A DNA stretch of 64,000 nucleotides from Promicromonosporaceae bacterium (GTDB lineage Bacteria > Actinomycetota > Actinomycetes > Actinomycetales > Cellulomonadaceae): the NCBI GenBank assembly GCA_009783295.1, contig WRHK01000003.1:1-64000 (forward strand), written 5' to 3'. The number at the start of each line of letters is the position of its first letter. The stretch's first letter is position 1. This document shows, piece by piece, positions 51,275-59,863 of this stretch. Both the position numbers and the translations under genes were made by a program. The notes below the pieces were generated by a model that was not told where the DNA came from, did no database searches, and was given only the letters and a program-made list of their open reading frames with translations.

Positions 51275-51634
51275 ATGCCGCACACGCACCTGACCATCCA
51301 CCCCGAGGACGTCAGACGGGCCGCCGTCGGTGGCACGCAGGGCTGGCTCGACCGCCTCGCGGACTTCGTGAGGGAGGCGGCGTCTGTCGGCGAGACCGTG
51401 ACGGTCACGTCGCGGCGCCGCATGATGACGCCCGAGGAGGTGGCCGACTCGCTCGGCGTCTCCCGGTCGACGATCTCCCGCCGGATCAAGGCGGGGGACA
51501 TCAGCGCGGTGAAGGTGGGCAACCGCAACCGCATCCCGTACGACGAGTTCGAGCGGTACGCCGTCGCGGCGAACCGCCGCATGCTCGCCCTGGTCGTGGA
51601 CGACATCGACGTGGAGCTGGTGCCGGATGAGTGA
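51275..51634 (+). CDS. Excisionase-type HTH protein, possible antitoxin
   Basis: A 119-residue protein. An MerR/excisionase-like helix-turn-helix covers about residues 48-95 (MTPEEVADSLGVSRSTISRRIKAG, then VGNRNRIPYDEFERY). The start of the chain is helical and may bind the partner. The next gene, a PIN-domain protein, starts within the last codons of this one (8-base overlap), which is the arrangement of toxin-antitoxin pairs with an HTH antitoxin. Autoregulation at the adjoining -10 box is likely. ATG 51275 is favoured over GTG 51266 by promoter spacing. Confidence 0.75.
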   Translation: MPHTHLTIHPEDVRRAAVGGTQGWLDRLADFVREAASVGETVTVTSRRRMMTPEEVADSLGVSRSTISRRIKAGDISAVKVGNRNRIPYDEFERYAVAANRRMLALVVDDIDVELVPDE

Positions 51635-52319
51635 GCGCACGCTCGTGTTCCTGGACGCCGGGGTGCTCGCCGACCCCGTCACGCGGACGCTGCTGATGCT
51701 GTCACGCCCGCACAGCGACTTCACCGCCGTGTGGAGCGTGCGCGCCGAGCGCCAGGCGACGGGCCACCTGCGCCCCGACGCCGCGCCGCTCGCCACCGTG
51801 CGCGACGCCTACGGCACCGAGACGACGCCCGCCGGATCGTTCCCCGACCGGTTCACGGCCACGAAGCCGGACGACCGCGCGTCCCTCGCGGACGCAGAGG
51901 CCGCGGGGGCCCGCTTCCTCGTCACGCGCGACGTCCACGGGTTCGACCTCGCCGACCTCGCGACTGCCCGGATCTCCGCCGTCGGCGCCGACCTGTTCCT
52001 CGCCGAGCGGATGTCGAGCGCGTCCTACGTGGACGCGCTCGACCTCTTCAGCCAGACCCGGGCCCGGCCGCGCCGCACCCTGGAGCGGCTCCACGCCGCG
52101 ATCGCGGCCCGCTACCCGCAGCTCTTCGCCGTCCACGCCCACCTGTACGACGTCGACGTGGTGCAGCGGCTGCCCGAGCCGCGCGAGCAGTTCCGCGGCC
52201 TGCGCTGCCTGCGCTGCGAGCGGGTGACGATGCGGGCCGACGACCCGCACAGCGGCGTGTGCGCCACGTGCCTGCACGAGGCCGAGGCCGGCTCCCGCGA
52301 GGCGCTGCGGGCCGTCTGA
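51627..52319 (+). CDS. PIN-domain nuclease-like protein with zinc ribbon
   Basis: A 230-residue protein. The N-terminal 135 residues fit a PIN nuclease: Asp in VFLDAGVLADP near residue 10, a middle acidic site in DDRASLADAEAAGARF near residue 88, and VTRDVHGFDLADL near residue 103. Residues about 190-215 carry a CLRC and CATC pair, a zinc ribbon not usual in VapC toxins, after a helical link. The gene overlaps the HTH gene by 8 bases. As a pair they resemble a toxin-antitoxin module, but the extra zinc ribbon and larger size could mean a different RNA target or role. Confidence 0.7.
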   Translation: MSERTLVFLDAGVLADPVTRTLLMLSRPHSDFTAVWSVRAERQATGHLRPDAAPLATVRDAYGTETTPAGSFPDRFTATKPDDRASLADAEAAGARFLVTRDVHGFDLADLATARISAVGADLFLAERMSSASYVDALDLFSQTRARPRRTLERLHAAIAARYPQLFAVHAHLYDVDVVQRLPEPREQFRGLRCLRCERVTMRADDPHSGVCATCLHEAEAGSREALRAV

Positions 52320-52326
52320 CCGGCGC

Positions 52327-53088
52327 CTACTTGCCGTGCGGGTCGAGGCGGTTGAGGGTCGCCACGACCTGGTCGTAGTCGCCGCGCGCCTCGCCGTAGC
52401 GCAGGAACTTGACGTTCTCGACCTGGATCTCGCGCGCGTCCGGGTTGGCCTCGATGAGGCCCATCACCTCGTCGGCGAAGTCGTCGAGCGGCATCGCGAA
52501 CGCGCTCTCCCGCTGGCCGGGAACCAGGTCGGTGGCGACCGACGGCGGCTCCAGCTCCATGACCTGGACGCTCGTGCCGGCGAGCTGGAGGCGGATCGAC
52601 TCGCTGAGCAGGTGGATCGCCGCCTTGCTCGCGTTGTAGCTGGGCGTCGCCGCGAGCGGGGCGAACGCGAGCCCGGACGAGACGGTGACGATCGTCGCGT
52701 GCGGCCGGCTCTGCAGGTGCTCGATGAGCGCCGCGATCAGCCGGATCGGCCCCAGCACGTTCGTGGTGACCGTCCGCTCCGCGCTGTCGAGGAACCCGGG
52801 GGTGGTCCAGTCCTCCGGCTGCATGATGCCGGCCATCGCGACGAGCACGTCGAGGTCGGGGTGCTCGGTGACGACCTGCTTGGTGGCGGCCTGGATGCTC
52901 TCGGCGTCCGCGGTGTCGATCTGGACGGCGTCGATGCCGGGGTGCTCGGCCACGATCTGCTCGAGCAGCGCCGTGCGCCGGCCGCCCACGATGACGGTGT
53001 TGCCCCGCTCGTGCAGGCGGAGCGCCAGGGCGAGGCCGATGCCGCTCGTGGCGCCGGGGATGAAGACGGTGTTTCCGGTGATGTCCAT
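52327..53088 (-). CDS. Short-chain dehydrogenase (DltE-like)
   Basis: A 253-residue SDR. The TGXXXGIG motif appears as PGATSGIGLALALRLH near residue 12, and the catalytic Ser and YNASK lie in VTVSSGLAFAPLAATPSYNASKAA near residue 140-155. Its closest look is to the DltE/YbbO group of unknown substrates. It is divergent from an XRE regulator, and each gene's -35 region holds a copy of a shared palindrome, so the regulator probably controls it. The start is leaderless-like with GACGGT six bases upstream. Confidence 0.87.
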   Translation of the reverse strand: MDITGNTVFIPGATSGIGLALALRLHERGNTVIVGGRRTALLEQIVAEHPGIDAVQIDTADAESIQAATKQVVTEHPDLDVLVAMAGIMQPEDWTTPGFLDSAERTVTTNVLGPIRLIAALIEHLQSRPHATIVTVSSGLAFAPLAATPSYNASKAAIHLLSESIRLQLAGTSVQVMELEPPSVATDLVPGQRESAFAMPLDDFADEVMGLIEANPDAREIQVENVKFLRYGEARGDYDQVVATLNRLDPHGK

Positions 53089-53116
53089 GGCCCCACCGTC
53101 GTCGGCTCCGCGGGGG

Positions 53117-53130
53117 CCATCCAGGGACCG
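53117..53130. promoter_or_regulatory. Palindromic operator, SDR side
   Basis: CCATCC-AG-GGACCG resembles the perfect second copy with one altered base in each arm. It lies 29 to 42 bases from the SDR start codon, matching the -35 region of a leaderless promoter. Confidence 0.5.
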
Positions 53131-53146
53131 CTTGTCGGGGGACCGG

Positions 53147-53160
53147 CGATCCCTGGATCG
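53147..53160. promoter_or_regulatory. Palindromic operator, XRE side
   Basis: CGATCC-CT-GGATCG is a perfect palindrome, 30 to 43 bases before the XRE start, so it covers that gene's -35 region. With its partner 30 bases away it fits control by one regulator of both divergent genes. Confidence 0.6.
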
Positions 53161-53177
53161 GCCGCGCGGGCCCGTCG

Positions 53178-53183
53178 GATACT
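53178..53183 (+). promoter_or_regulatory. -10 box for leaderless XRE gene
   Basis: GATACT is separated by six bases from GTG 53190, the same hexamer and spacing as at the glutamate decarboxylase gene. Confidence 0.5.
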
Positions 53184-53189
53184 GCGGGG

Positions 53190-54032
53190 GTGAACCGAGA
53201 AGCCCTGGCCGCGTTCCTGGTCCAGCACCGTGCGGCGGTGCAGCCGTCCGACGTCGGGCTCGTCACCGGACCGCGGCGCCGGACGCCGGGGCTGCGGCGC
53301 GAGGACGTCGCCCAGCTCGCGCTGATGTCCACGGACTACTACACGCGCCTCGAGCAGGCCCGCGGCCCGCAGCCCAGCACGCAGGTGCTGGGCTCGCTGG
53401 CCCGGGCCCTGCGGCTGACCCCCGACGAGCGCGACTACCTGTACCGCATGGCCGGGCACAGCGCCCCGGACCGCGGGGCGACGTCGTCCGACTACGTGGC
53501 GCCGGGGCTGCTGCGCGTGCTCGACCGCATCACCGACACCCCGGCCCTGATCCTGTCCGCGCTGGGGGAGACGCTCGTGCAGAACGAGCCCGCCCGGGCG
53601 CTGTTCGGCGACGTCACCGACCTCACGGGCTGGGAGCGCAGCGCCATCTACCGCTGGTTCGCCCCGCCGCAGACCGAGCGCCGGCTGTACCCCGCCGACG
53701 ACCACGACCGGCAGTCGCGGGCCCAGGTCGCGGCCCTGCGCGCCGCCTACGGCACGATGGGCGCGCAGTCGCGAGCCGGCGAGCTCGCGCGGGCCCTGAG
53801 CGCCGTGAGCCCGGAGTTCGCCGGGCTCTGGGACGCCCAGGTGGTGGCCCGCCGGTTCGAGGACCACAAGGTGCTGGTGCACCCCGACCTCGGGCCGATC
53901 GAGGTGGACTGCCAGGCCCTGTTCACCGAGGACGAGTCCCAGACGCTGCTGGTGCTGACCGCCCCGCCCCGCTCCGAGGCCGACGGGAAGCTGCGGCTGC
54001 TCGCCGTGCTCGGCACGCAGCAGCTCACATGA
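53190..54032 (+). CDS. XRE/MmyB-like transcriptional regulator
   Basis: A 280-residue regulator with an N-terminal XRE helix-turn-helix (about 30-95, with TPGLRREDVAQLALMSTDYYTRLEQARG) and a C-terminal MmyB-type PAS-like ligand domain starting near residue 105 (DTPALILSALGETLVQNEPARALFG). Members of this group often control an adjacent SDR, as here, and bind fatty-acid-like ligands in the few studied cases. The GTG is leaderless. It is convergent with the leucine operon's last gene and overlaps it by 8 bases at the 3' end. Confidence 0.87.
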   Translation: MNREALAAFLVQHRAAVQPSDVGLVTGPRRRTPGLRREDVAQLALMSTDYYTRLEQARGPQPSTQVLGSLARALRLTPDERDYLYRMAGHSAPDRGATSSDYVAPGLLRVLDRITDTPALILSALGETLVQNEPARALFGDVTDLTGWERSAIYRWFAPPQTERRLYPADDHDRQSRAQVAALRAAYGTMGAQSRAGELARALSAVSPEFAGLWDAQVVARRFEDHKVLVHPDLGPIEVDCQALFTEDESQTLLVLTAPPRSEADGKLRLLAVLGTQQLT

Positions 54033-54855
54033 CGTACCCGCCGCCGCACACGAGCACCTGCCCGGTGATGTAGTCGGACTCCGGCAGGCACATCAGGTAG
54101 ACGGCCCCGGCGGCCTCGGCCGGGGTGCCCGGGCGGCCGAGCGGCACCTGCACGGACATCGCGTCGAGCAGCTGCCTGCTCATGCCGACCCCGATCTCGT
54201 GGCCCTGCACGGTGATGGTGCGGCTGCCGTCGGCGGGGGCGTCGGTGAGGCGGGTGGTGATGATGCCGAACGCCACCGTGTTGGCCGTGACGTTGTAGCG
54301 GCCCCACTCCTTGGCGATGGTCTTGGTCAGCCCCGTGACGCCCGCCTTCGCGGCGGCGTAGCTGGCCTGGCCGGCGTTGCCGCCCAGCCCGGAGATCGAC
54401 GAGATGTTGACCACTTTGCGGCACGGGACCGGCTCGCCGGTCTCGCGCGCCGCCTTGACCGCGGCGGAGATGACCGGCTGGGCGGCGCGCAGGATGCGGA
54501 ACGGCGCCCGAAGGTGGACGTCGAGGATCGCGTCCCACTGCTCGTCGGTCATCTTCTGCACGACGGCGTCCCACGTGTAGCCGGCGTTGTTGACGATGAT
54601 GTCCAGCCCGCCGAACGCCTCGACGGCCGTCTGCACGAAGCGCTCGGCGAAGCCGTCCTCCGTGACGCTCCCCGCGCACACGACGGCGCGGCCGCCGAGG
54701 GCCACGACGTCCTCGACCGTGCGCGAGGCGGGCTCCTCGTCGACGTCGTTGACCACCACCGCGGCGCCCTCGGACGCGAGCTTGAGCGCGATCTCGTGGC
54801 CGATGCCGCGACCGGCACCGCTGACGATGGCGACCTTGCCGTCGAGCGTTCCCAC
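54025..54855 (-). CDS. Short-chain dehydrogenase, FabG-like
   Basis: A 276-residue SDR. The glycine-rich VSGAGRGIGHEIALKL is near residue 10, NNAG near residue 88, the catalytic Ser in VVNISSISGLGGN and YAAAK near residue 168. It is the last gene of the leucine operon, 12 bases after the thiolase gene. It may act as a hydroxyacyl-CoA dehydrogenase, but no essential step of leucine breakdown needs it, so its role in the operon is open. Confidence 0.85.
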   Translation of the reverse strand: MGTLDGKVAIVSGAGRGIGHEIALKLASEGAAVVVNDVDEEPASRTVEDVVALGGRAVVCAGSVTEDGFAERFVQTAVEAFGGLDIIVNNAGYTWDAVVQKMTDEQWDAILDVHLRAPFRILRAAQPVISAAVKAARETGEPVPCRKVVNISSISGLGGNAGQASYAAAKAGVTGLTKTIAKEWGRYNVTANTVAFGIITTRLTDAPADGSRTITVQGHEIGVGMSRQLLDAMSVQVPLGRPGTPAEAAGAVYLMCLPESDYITGQVLVCGGGYVM

Positions 54856-54867
54856 GCCTGCCCCCCC

Positions 54868-56043
54868 TCACACCCCGAGGATGACGGCGGACCCCTGCCC
54901 GCCGCCCCCGCACGCCGCCGCGACGCCGACCGACCCCGGGCCGAGCGCCTCGAGCCGCCGCGCCAGGTGCCCCACGATCCTCGCCCCGGACGCCCCGATG
55001 GGGTGGCCGAGCGCGATCGCGCCGCCGTTCGCGTCGACCACCGCGGGGTCGAGCCGCAGGTGGTCGGTCGAGGCCAGCACCACGGACGCGAACGCCTCGT
55101 TGATCTCGACCGCCGCGAACCCGTGCCCGTCGAGCCCGGCGCGGGCGCACGCGCACGAGATCGCGTGGGCGGGCTGCAGGTGCAGGCCCACGTCGGGGCC
55201 CGCGACCAGCCCGTGGCCGAGGATGCGGGCGCCGGTCAGGCCGCGCTCGGCGGCGAGGTCGTCCGCGACGAGCACCAGGGCGGCGGCGCCGTCGGAGATC
55301 TGCGACGCGTTGCCCGCCGTGATCGTGCCGTCGGGGCGGAACGACGGGCGCAGGCGTGCCAGGCCCTCGACGGTCGTGTCCGCGCGGATGCCGTCGTCGG
55401 CGCTGACAAGCGTGGGGCCGTGGCGGCCCGGCACCTCGAAGGGCGCGATCTCGCCCGCCAGGAACGACGCGGCCGCGGCGGCGCGCGCGTGCGAGGAGGC
55501 GGCGAACTCGTCCTGCGCCTCGCGGGTCTGCCACGCCTCGCCGGCATGCTTGTCGCCGTACCGCTCGGTGCTCAGGCCCATGGAGTCGCGCTCGAACGCG
55601 TCGGTCAGGCCGTCGTGCTGCATGGTGTCCAGCAGCTCGACCGGCCCGAACTTCTGGCCCGCGCGCGAGCCCACCCACACGTGCGGGGCCAGCGTCATCG
55701 ACTCCATGCCGACCGCGACCACCACCCGGGCCTCGCCTGACGAGATCAGCCGGTGCGCCTGGACCACGGCCTCCTCGCCCGACAGGCACACGACGTTGAG
55801 GGTGATCGCCGGCGTCGTCATCGGGATGCCCGCACCGACCGCCGCCTGGCGAGCCGGGTTCTGCCCTGCGCCGCCCTGCAGCACCTGCCCGCCCAGCACG
55901 TCGTCGACGTCGTCGGGCGCGATGCCGCACGACGCGAGCGCCGCCGCCACGGCGTGCGCGCCGAGCGCGGTGGCGGGGACCGTGGCGAAGGCCCCGTTGG
56001 CCCTGACGAAGGGGGTGCGGCGGTACCCCACGATGACGCTCAT
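54868..56043 (-). CDS. Acetyl-CoA acetyltransferase (thiolase)
   Basis: A 391-residue thiolase. The nucleophilic Cys lies in [15 protein letters not shown] near residue 85, in place of the more usual CASG. The second His is in [15 protein letters not shown] near residue 345, and the general-base Cys in [13 protein letters not shown] near residue 377. NEAFA (the Asn/Glu/His loop) is also seen. It cleaves acetoacetyl-CoA to two acetyl-CoA, the last step of the pathway. It overlaps the CoA-transferase B start by four bases. Confidence 0.92.
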   Translation of the reverse strand: MSVIVGYRRTPFVRANGAFATVPATALGAHAVAAALASCGIAPDDVDDVLGGQVLQGGAGQNPARQAAVGAGIPMTTPAITLNVVCLSGEEAVVQAHRLISSGEARVVVAVGMESMTLAPHVWVGSRAGQKFGPVELLDTMQHDGLTDAFERDSMGLSTERYGDKHAGEAWQTREAQDEFAASSHARAAAAASFLAGEIAPFEVPGRHGPTLVSADDGIRADTTVEGLARLRPSFRPDGTITAGNASQISDGAAALVLVADDLAAERGLTGARILGHGLVAGPDVGLHLQPAHAISCACARAGLDGHGFAAVEINEAFASVVLASTDHLRLDPAVVDANGGAIALGHPIGASGARIVGHLARRLEALGPGSVGVAAACGGGGQGSAVILGV

Positions 56044-56687
56044 GGCTGCTCCTCGAGGTCGACGGCGATCTCCGGCTCGGTGGCGGCGCGCACGTCGTCC
56101 ACGGTGACACCCGGAGCCAGACGGCGCAGCACCACGCCCGACGGCGCGACGTCGAGCACCGCGCGGTCGGTGACGATGCGGTCCACCACGCCCTCGCCCG
56201 TGAGCGGCAGGGTGCAGCGGGCGCGGATCTTGGGGGAGCCGTCGCGGGCCACGTGGTCCATGACCACGACGATGCGCGGCGCGCCCACCACCAGGTCCAT
56301 CGCCCCGCCGGGACCCTTGACGAGCTTGCCCGGCACGGTCCAGCTGGCCAGGTCGCCCGTCTGCGACACCTCGAGCGCGCCGAGGATCGCGATGCGCACG
56401 TGGCCGCCACGGATCATCGCGAACGACTCCGCGGAGTCGAAGCAGCTTGCCCCCGGCAGCATCGTGACGGTCTGCTTGCCGGCGTTGATGAGGTCGGCGT
56501 CCTCGTCGCCCTCGAAGGGGAAGGGCCCGATGCCGAGCAGCCCGTTCTCGGACTGCAGCGTGATGTGGACGCCGGGCGGCAGGTGGTTGGCCACGAGCGT
56601 AGGGATGCCGATGCCGAGGTTGACGTAGTCGCCGTCGCGCAGCTCGCCGGCGGCGACGGCGGCCATCTCGTCGCGGGTCCAGGTCAT
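56040..56687 (-). CDS. scoB: 3-oxoacid CoA-transferase subunit B
   Basis: A 215-residue subunit. The catalytic Glu that carries the CoA thioester lies in [15 protein letters not shown] near residue 48, and [15 protein letters not shown] with [15 protein letters not shown] are typical of ScoB. With subunit A it activates acetoacetate using succinyl-CoA. Start and stop both overlap neighbours by four bases. Confidence 0.94.
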   Translation of the reverse strand: MTWTRDEMAAVAAGELRDGDYVNLGIGIPTLVANHLPPGVHITLQSENGLLGIGPFPFEGDEDADLINAGKQTVTMLPGASCFDSAESFAMIRGGHVRIAILGALEVSQTGDLASWTVPGKLVKGPGGAMDLVVGAPRIVVVMDHVARDGSPKIRARCTLPLTGEGVVDRIVTDRAVLDVAPSGVVLRRLAPGVTVDDVRAATEPEIAVDLEEQP

Positions 56688-57397
56688 CGGGGGGCTCCCT
56701 CGGCGATCGGGCGGGTGGTGCGCTGCTCGATGTTCTTGACGCGTTCCCGCGCCGGCACGAGGTGGTCGACGTAGATGCCGGGCGTCACGACGACGTCGGG
56801 GTCGAGCGGCTCGTCGAGCACGTGCTCCGCCTCGGCCACGGTGACGCGGCCCGCGGCCGCGACCAGCGGGTTGAAGTTGCGGGCCGTGAGCCGGTAGGCG
56901 AGGTTGCCGAACCGGTCCGCCCGGAAGGCGTGCACCAGGGCGAGGTCGGCCACGATGGCCCGCTCGAGCACGTAGCGGCGCCCGTCGAACTCCTCGACCG
57001 GCTTGCCCTCGGCGAGCGGTGTGCCGACCCCGGTCGCGGTGTAGAAGGCGGGGATCCCGGCGCCGCCGGCGCGCAGCCGCTCGGCGAGCGTGCCCTGCGG
57101 CACGAACTCGACGTCGAGGTCGCCCGCCAGGAACCGCTGGGCGAACAGCTTGTTCTCGCCGACGTACGAGGCGAGCACGTGCCGCACCTGGTCGTTGTCG
57201 AGCAGGATGCCCAGGCCCAGGCCGTCGACGCCCATGTTGTTGGACACGACCGTCAGGTCGCGCACGCCGGAGTCGCGCACCGCCTCGATGAGGTCGTCCG
57301 GGTTGCCGCTCAGCCCGAACCCGCCGACGGCGATGGTCATGCCGTCGTGCAGCAGCCCGTCCAGCGCGTGCCCGGCCGTGGGGTGGAGCGTGGTCAT
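56684..57397 (-). CDS. scoA: 3-oxoacid CoA-transferase subunit A
   Basis: A 237-residue subunit with the [20 protein letters not shown] glycine-rich segment near residue 25 and [19 protein letters not shown] near residue 105, as in ScoA. It supplies the CoA-binding half of the enzyme. The start at 57397 has a GGAGGAC site and overlaps the lyase gene's stop by four bases. Confidence 0.94.
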   Translation of the reverse strand: MTTLHPTAGHALDGLLHDGMTIAVGGFGLSGNPDDLIEAVRDSGVRDLTVVSNNMGVDGLGLGILLDNDQVRHVLASYVGENKLFAQRFLAGDLDVEFVPQGTLAERLRAGGAGIPAFYTATGVGTPLAEGKPVEEFDGRRYVLERAIVADLALVHAFRADRFGNLAYRLTARNFNPLVAAAGRVTVAEAEHVLDEPLDPDVVVTPGIYVDHLVPARERVKNIEQRTTRPIAEGAPR

Positions 57398-58245
57398 GGT
57401 CGTCCTCCGTCCTCGGGGCCGGTCGCCGCGCGGCGCAGCACGGCGTGCGCCTGGGCCAGCAGCGGGCCGTCGATCATCCGGCCGTCCAGCGCGAAGACGC
57501 CGTCGGCCCGCTGCGCCGCCGCCAGCACGGCGCGGGCCTCGGCGACGTCGTCGTCGGACGGCGCGTACGCCGCCCGGATCACGGGCACCTGCGAGGGGTG
57601 CACGCACAGGCTGGCCGCGAAGCCGACGGCGGCGGCGTCCGTCGCCTCGTCGCGCAGGCCGTCGAGGTCGGTGATGTCGAGGTGCACGGCGTCGACGGCC
57701 GCCTTCCCGGCGGCCCCGGCGGCGAGCAGCACCGACGAGCGGGCGTACCGGGCCACGTCGCGGTACCGGCCGTCCGCGAGCCGGCTGGAGCTGCCGCCCA
57801 GCGACGCGACCAGGTCGTCGGCGCCCCAGGCCAGCGCGACGACGTCGGGCCGGGCGGCCAGCGCGGACGCGGCGACGACGCCCGCCGCCGTCTCGCACAG
57901 CGCCACCACCGCGTAGGGGGCGCCGTCGGGCGTGACCAGCGGGCCCACGAACCGGCCGTCCGCCTTGGGCAGCAGCACCGTGCGGTAGGCGGTGCGGGCG
58001 AGCGCGGCGAGGTCGGCGTGGTGCTCGCGCGTGCCCGCGGCGTTGACCCGCACGACGGTGCGCGTGGGGTCGAGCGGGTTGTCCACCACGGCCTGCCGCG
58101 CGGCCTCCTTGTGCGCGTGCCCGACGCCGTCCTCCAGGTCGAGCACCACGGCGTCGGCGCGGTCGAGCGCCTTCGCGAACCGGTCGGGGCGGTCGGCGGG
58201 GCAGAACAGCAGCGCGGGGCCCAGCGCGAACGGGACGGGGTTCAT
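57394..58245 (-). CDS. CitE-like beta-hydroxyacyl-CoA lyase
   Basis: A 283-residue HpcH/HpaI-type TIM-barrel lyase. The opening [27 protein letters not shown] strand, with Asp and Glu in LDLEDGV near residue 38 for Mg2+, and LCETAAGV near residue 140 are diagnostic. [16 protein letters not shown] ends the barrel. The M. tuberculosis homologue in the same operon position (Rv2498c) splits (R)-3-hydroxy-3-methylglutaryl-CoA and citramalyl-CoA, so I infer the same job here. The operon has no HMGL-type lyase, which would act on the (S) isomer. Confidence 0.87.
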   Translation of the reverse strand: MNPVPFALGPALLFCPADRPDRFAKALDRADAVVLDLEDGVGHAHKEAARQAVVDNPLDPTRTVVRVNAAGTREHHADLAALARTAYRTVLLPKADGRFVGPLVTPDGAPYAVVALCETAAGVVAASALAARPDVVALAWGADDLVASLGGSSSRLADGRYRDVARYARSSVLLAAGAAGKAAVDAVHLDITDLDGLRDEATDAAAVGFAASLCVHPSQVPVIRAAYAPSDDDVAEARAVLAAAQRADGVFALDGRMIDGPLLAQAHAVLRRAATGPEDGGRP

Positions 58246-58718
58246 GGCCGTCCGTCCCGCGTGCGCACCAGCGCCGTGCGGACCGCGCGGGCCACCAGCA
58301 CGTCGTCCTGGTTGAAGCCCACGTGCTCGAACGTCACGACGCCCTCGCCCGGCCGCGACCGCGACAGCCTGCGGGCCCGCACCATCGTCTCCCCGTACAG
58401 CGTGTCGCCGTGGAACAGGGGGTGCGGGAACGCGACCTCCTCGAACCCGAGGTTGGCCACCGTCGTGTCCCGGGTCAGGTGCGCCACCGCCAGGCCCACG
58501 AGCGTGGCCAGCGTGAGCATCGAGTTCACGAGCGGGCGGCCGAACGGCTGCGTCGCCGCCCACGCCGCGTCCAGGTGCAGGCCCTGGGGGTTCATCGTCA
58601 GGGTCGAGAAGAGCACGTCGTCGGCCTCGGTGAGGGTGCGGCCGGGGCGGTGCACGTAGCGCACGTCCTCCTCGAGCTCCTCGTAGAAGAGCCCGCGCTG
58701 GACCTCCTCCCTGGTCAT
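58242..58718 (-). CDS. MaoC-family hydratase
   Basis: A 158-residue hot-dog protein. The fold covers FYEELEEDVRYVHRPGRTLTEADDVLF-type strands and GRPLVNSMLTLATLVGLAV, with PHPLFHGDTLYGETMV as a further family landmark. In the mycobacterial leucine operon the MaoC gene sits between the acyl-CoA dehydrogenase and CitE-like genes, as here. It likely hydrates 3-methylglutaconyl-CoA to the (R) form of HMG-CoA for the following lyase. It overlaps both neighbours by four bases. Confidence 0.82.
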   Translation of the reverse strand: MTREEVQRGLFYEELEEDVRYVHRPGRTLTEADDVLFSTLTMNPQGLHLDAAWAATQPFGRPLVNSMLTLATLVGLAVAHLTRDTTVANLGFEEVAFPHPLFHGDTLYGETMVRARRLSRSRPGEGVVTFEHVGFNQDDVLVARAVRTALVRTRDGRP

Positions 58719-59863
58719 GGCGTCAGGCCGAGGTCGCGGGCGATGATCATGAGCTGCACCTCCGTGGTGCCCTCGCCGATCTCCAGCACCTTGGAGTCGC
58801 GGTAGTGGCGCGCGACGGCGTTCTCGTTGAGGAACCCGTAGCCGCCGAACACCTGGGCGGCGTCGCGCGCGTTCGCCATCGCGGCCTCGGAGCCCACCAG
58901 CTTGGCCACCGACGCCTCCGCCTTGAACGGCAGCCCGTGCACCAGCTTCTGCGCGGCGTCGACCCAGCACGTGCGCGCCGAGTGCACGCGCGCCTGCATG
59001 CGCGCCAGCATGAACGCCACGTGCTGGTGGGAGCCGATGCTGCTGCCGAACACCGTGCGCGACCCCGCGTGCCGCAGCGCCTCCTCGAGGCAGCCCTGCG
59101 CGGCGCCCGTGGCGAGCGCGGCGAACGCGATGCGCCCCTCGTCGAGCGCGTGCAGCGCGTTCGCGTATCCGCGCCCGCGCTCGCCCAGCAGGTTCGCCCC
59201 GGGCACGCGCACGCTCGTCAGGGTGAGGGGGTGCGTGTCCGAGGTGTGCCAGCCCACCTTGTCGTACCCGGGCCCGACGACGAGCCCGGGGGTGCCCGCC
59301 GGCACGAGGAACGCCGACAGCTCGTGCTCGCCCGTCACCGCCGTGATCGTCAGGACGCTCGTGATCGGCGTGCCCGAGTTGGTGATGAACTGCTTGCCGC
59401 CGTCGATCACCCACGCGTCGCCGTCCTGGCGGGCCGCCGTCTTGGTGGCGCCCGCGTCCGAGCCCGCCTCCGCCTCCGTGAGCCCGAAGGCCGCGAGCGC
59501 CCGCCCCGCCATCAGGTCGGGGAGCCAGCGCTCGTGCTGCTCCGGGGTGCCGTGCCGGTAGATCGGCATGATCCCGAGGCCGACGCCGGCCTCGAGCGTC
59601 ACCGCGATCGACTGGTCCGCGCGCGCGAGGGCCTCGACCGCGAGGCACAGCGACACGTAGTCCTTGCCCTGCCCGCCGACCTCCGCGGGGAAGGGCAGGC
59701 CGAACAGCCCCAGGTCGCCCATCTGCCGGATGATCTCCAGCGGCAGGCGTCGCTCGGTGTCGTAGCGGTAGGCGGCGGGCGCGACCACCTGGTCGGCGAA
59801 CTCGCGCACGGTGGCGGCGAGCTTGCGCTGCTCGTCGGTGAGGCCGTGGGTGTCGGTGATCAT
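58715..59863 (-). CDS. Acyl-CoA dehydrogenase
   Basis: A 382-residue FAD enzyme. FGLTEAEAGSDAG near residue 125 and FITNSGTPITSVLTITAV near residue 160 are the FAD-binding strands. The catalytic Glu appears near residue 365 in LEIGEGTTEVQLM, the position used by short and medium-chain enzymes. In isovaleryl-CoA dehydrogenases that site is Ala or Gly and the base is elsewhere; the second place (ALDEGRIAF) has no Glu. So a substrate such as 2-methylbutyryl- or isobutyryl-CoA is possible, though the operon context points to leucine. It overlaps both neighbours by four bases. Confidence 0.9.
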   Translation of the reverse strand: MITDTHGLTDEQRKLAATVREFADQVVAPAAYRYDTERRLPLEIIRQMGDLGLFGLPFPAEVGGQGKDYVSLCLAVEALARADQSIAVTLEAGVGLGIMPIYRHGTPEQHERWLPDLMAGRALAAFGLTEAEAGSDAGATKTAARQDGDAWVIDGGKQFITNSGTPITSVLTITAVTGEHELSAFLVPAGTPGLVVGPGYDKVGWHTSDTHPLTLTSVRVPGANLLGERGRGYANALHALDEGRIAFAALATGAAQGCLEEALRHAGSRTVFGSSIGSHQHVAFMLARMQARVHSARTCWVDAAQKLVHGLPFKAEASVAKLVGSEAAMANARDAAQVFGGYGFLNENAVARHYRDSKVLEIGEGTTEVQLMIIARDLGLTP

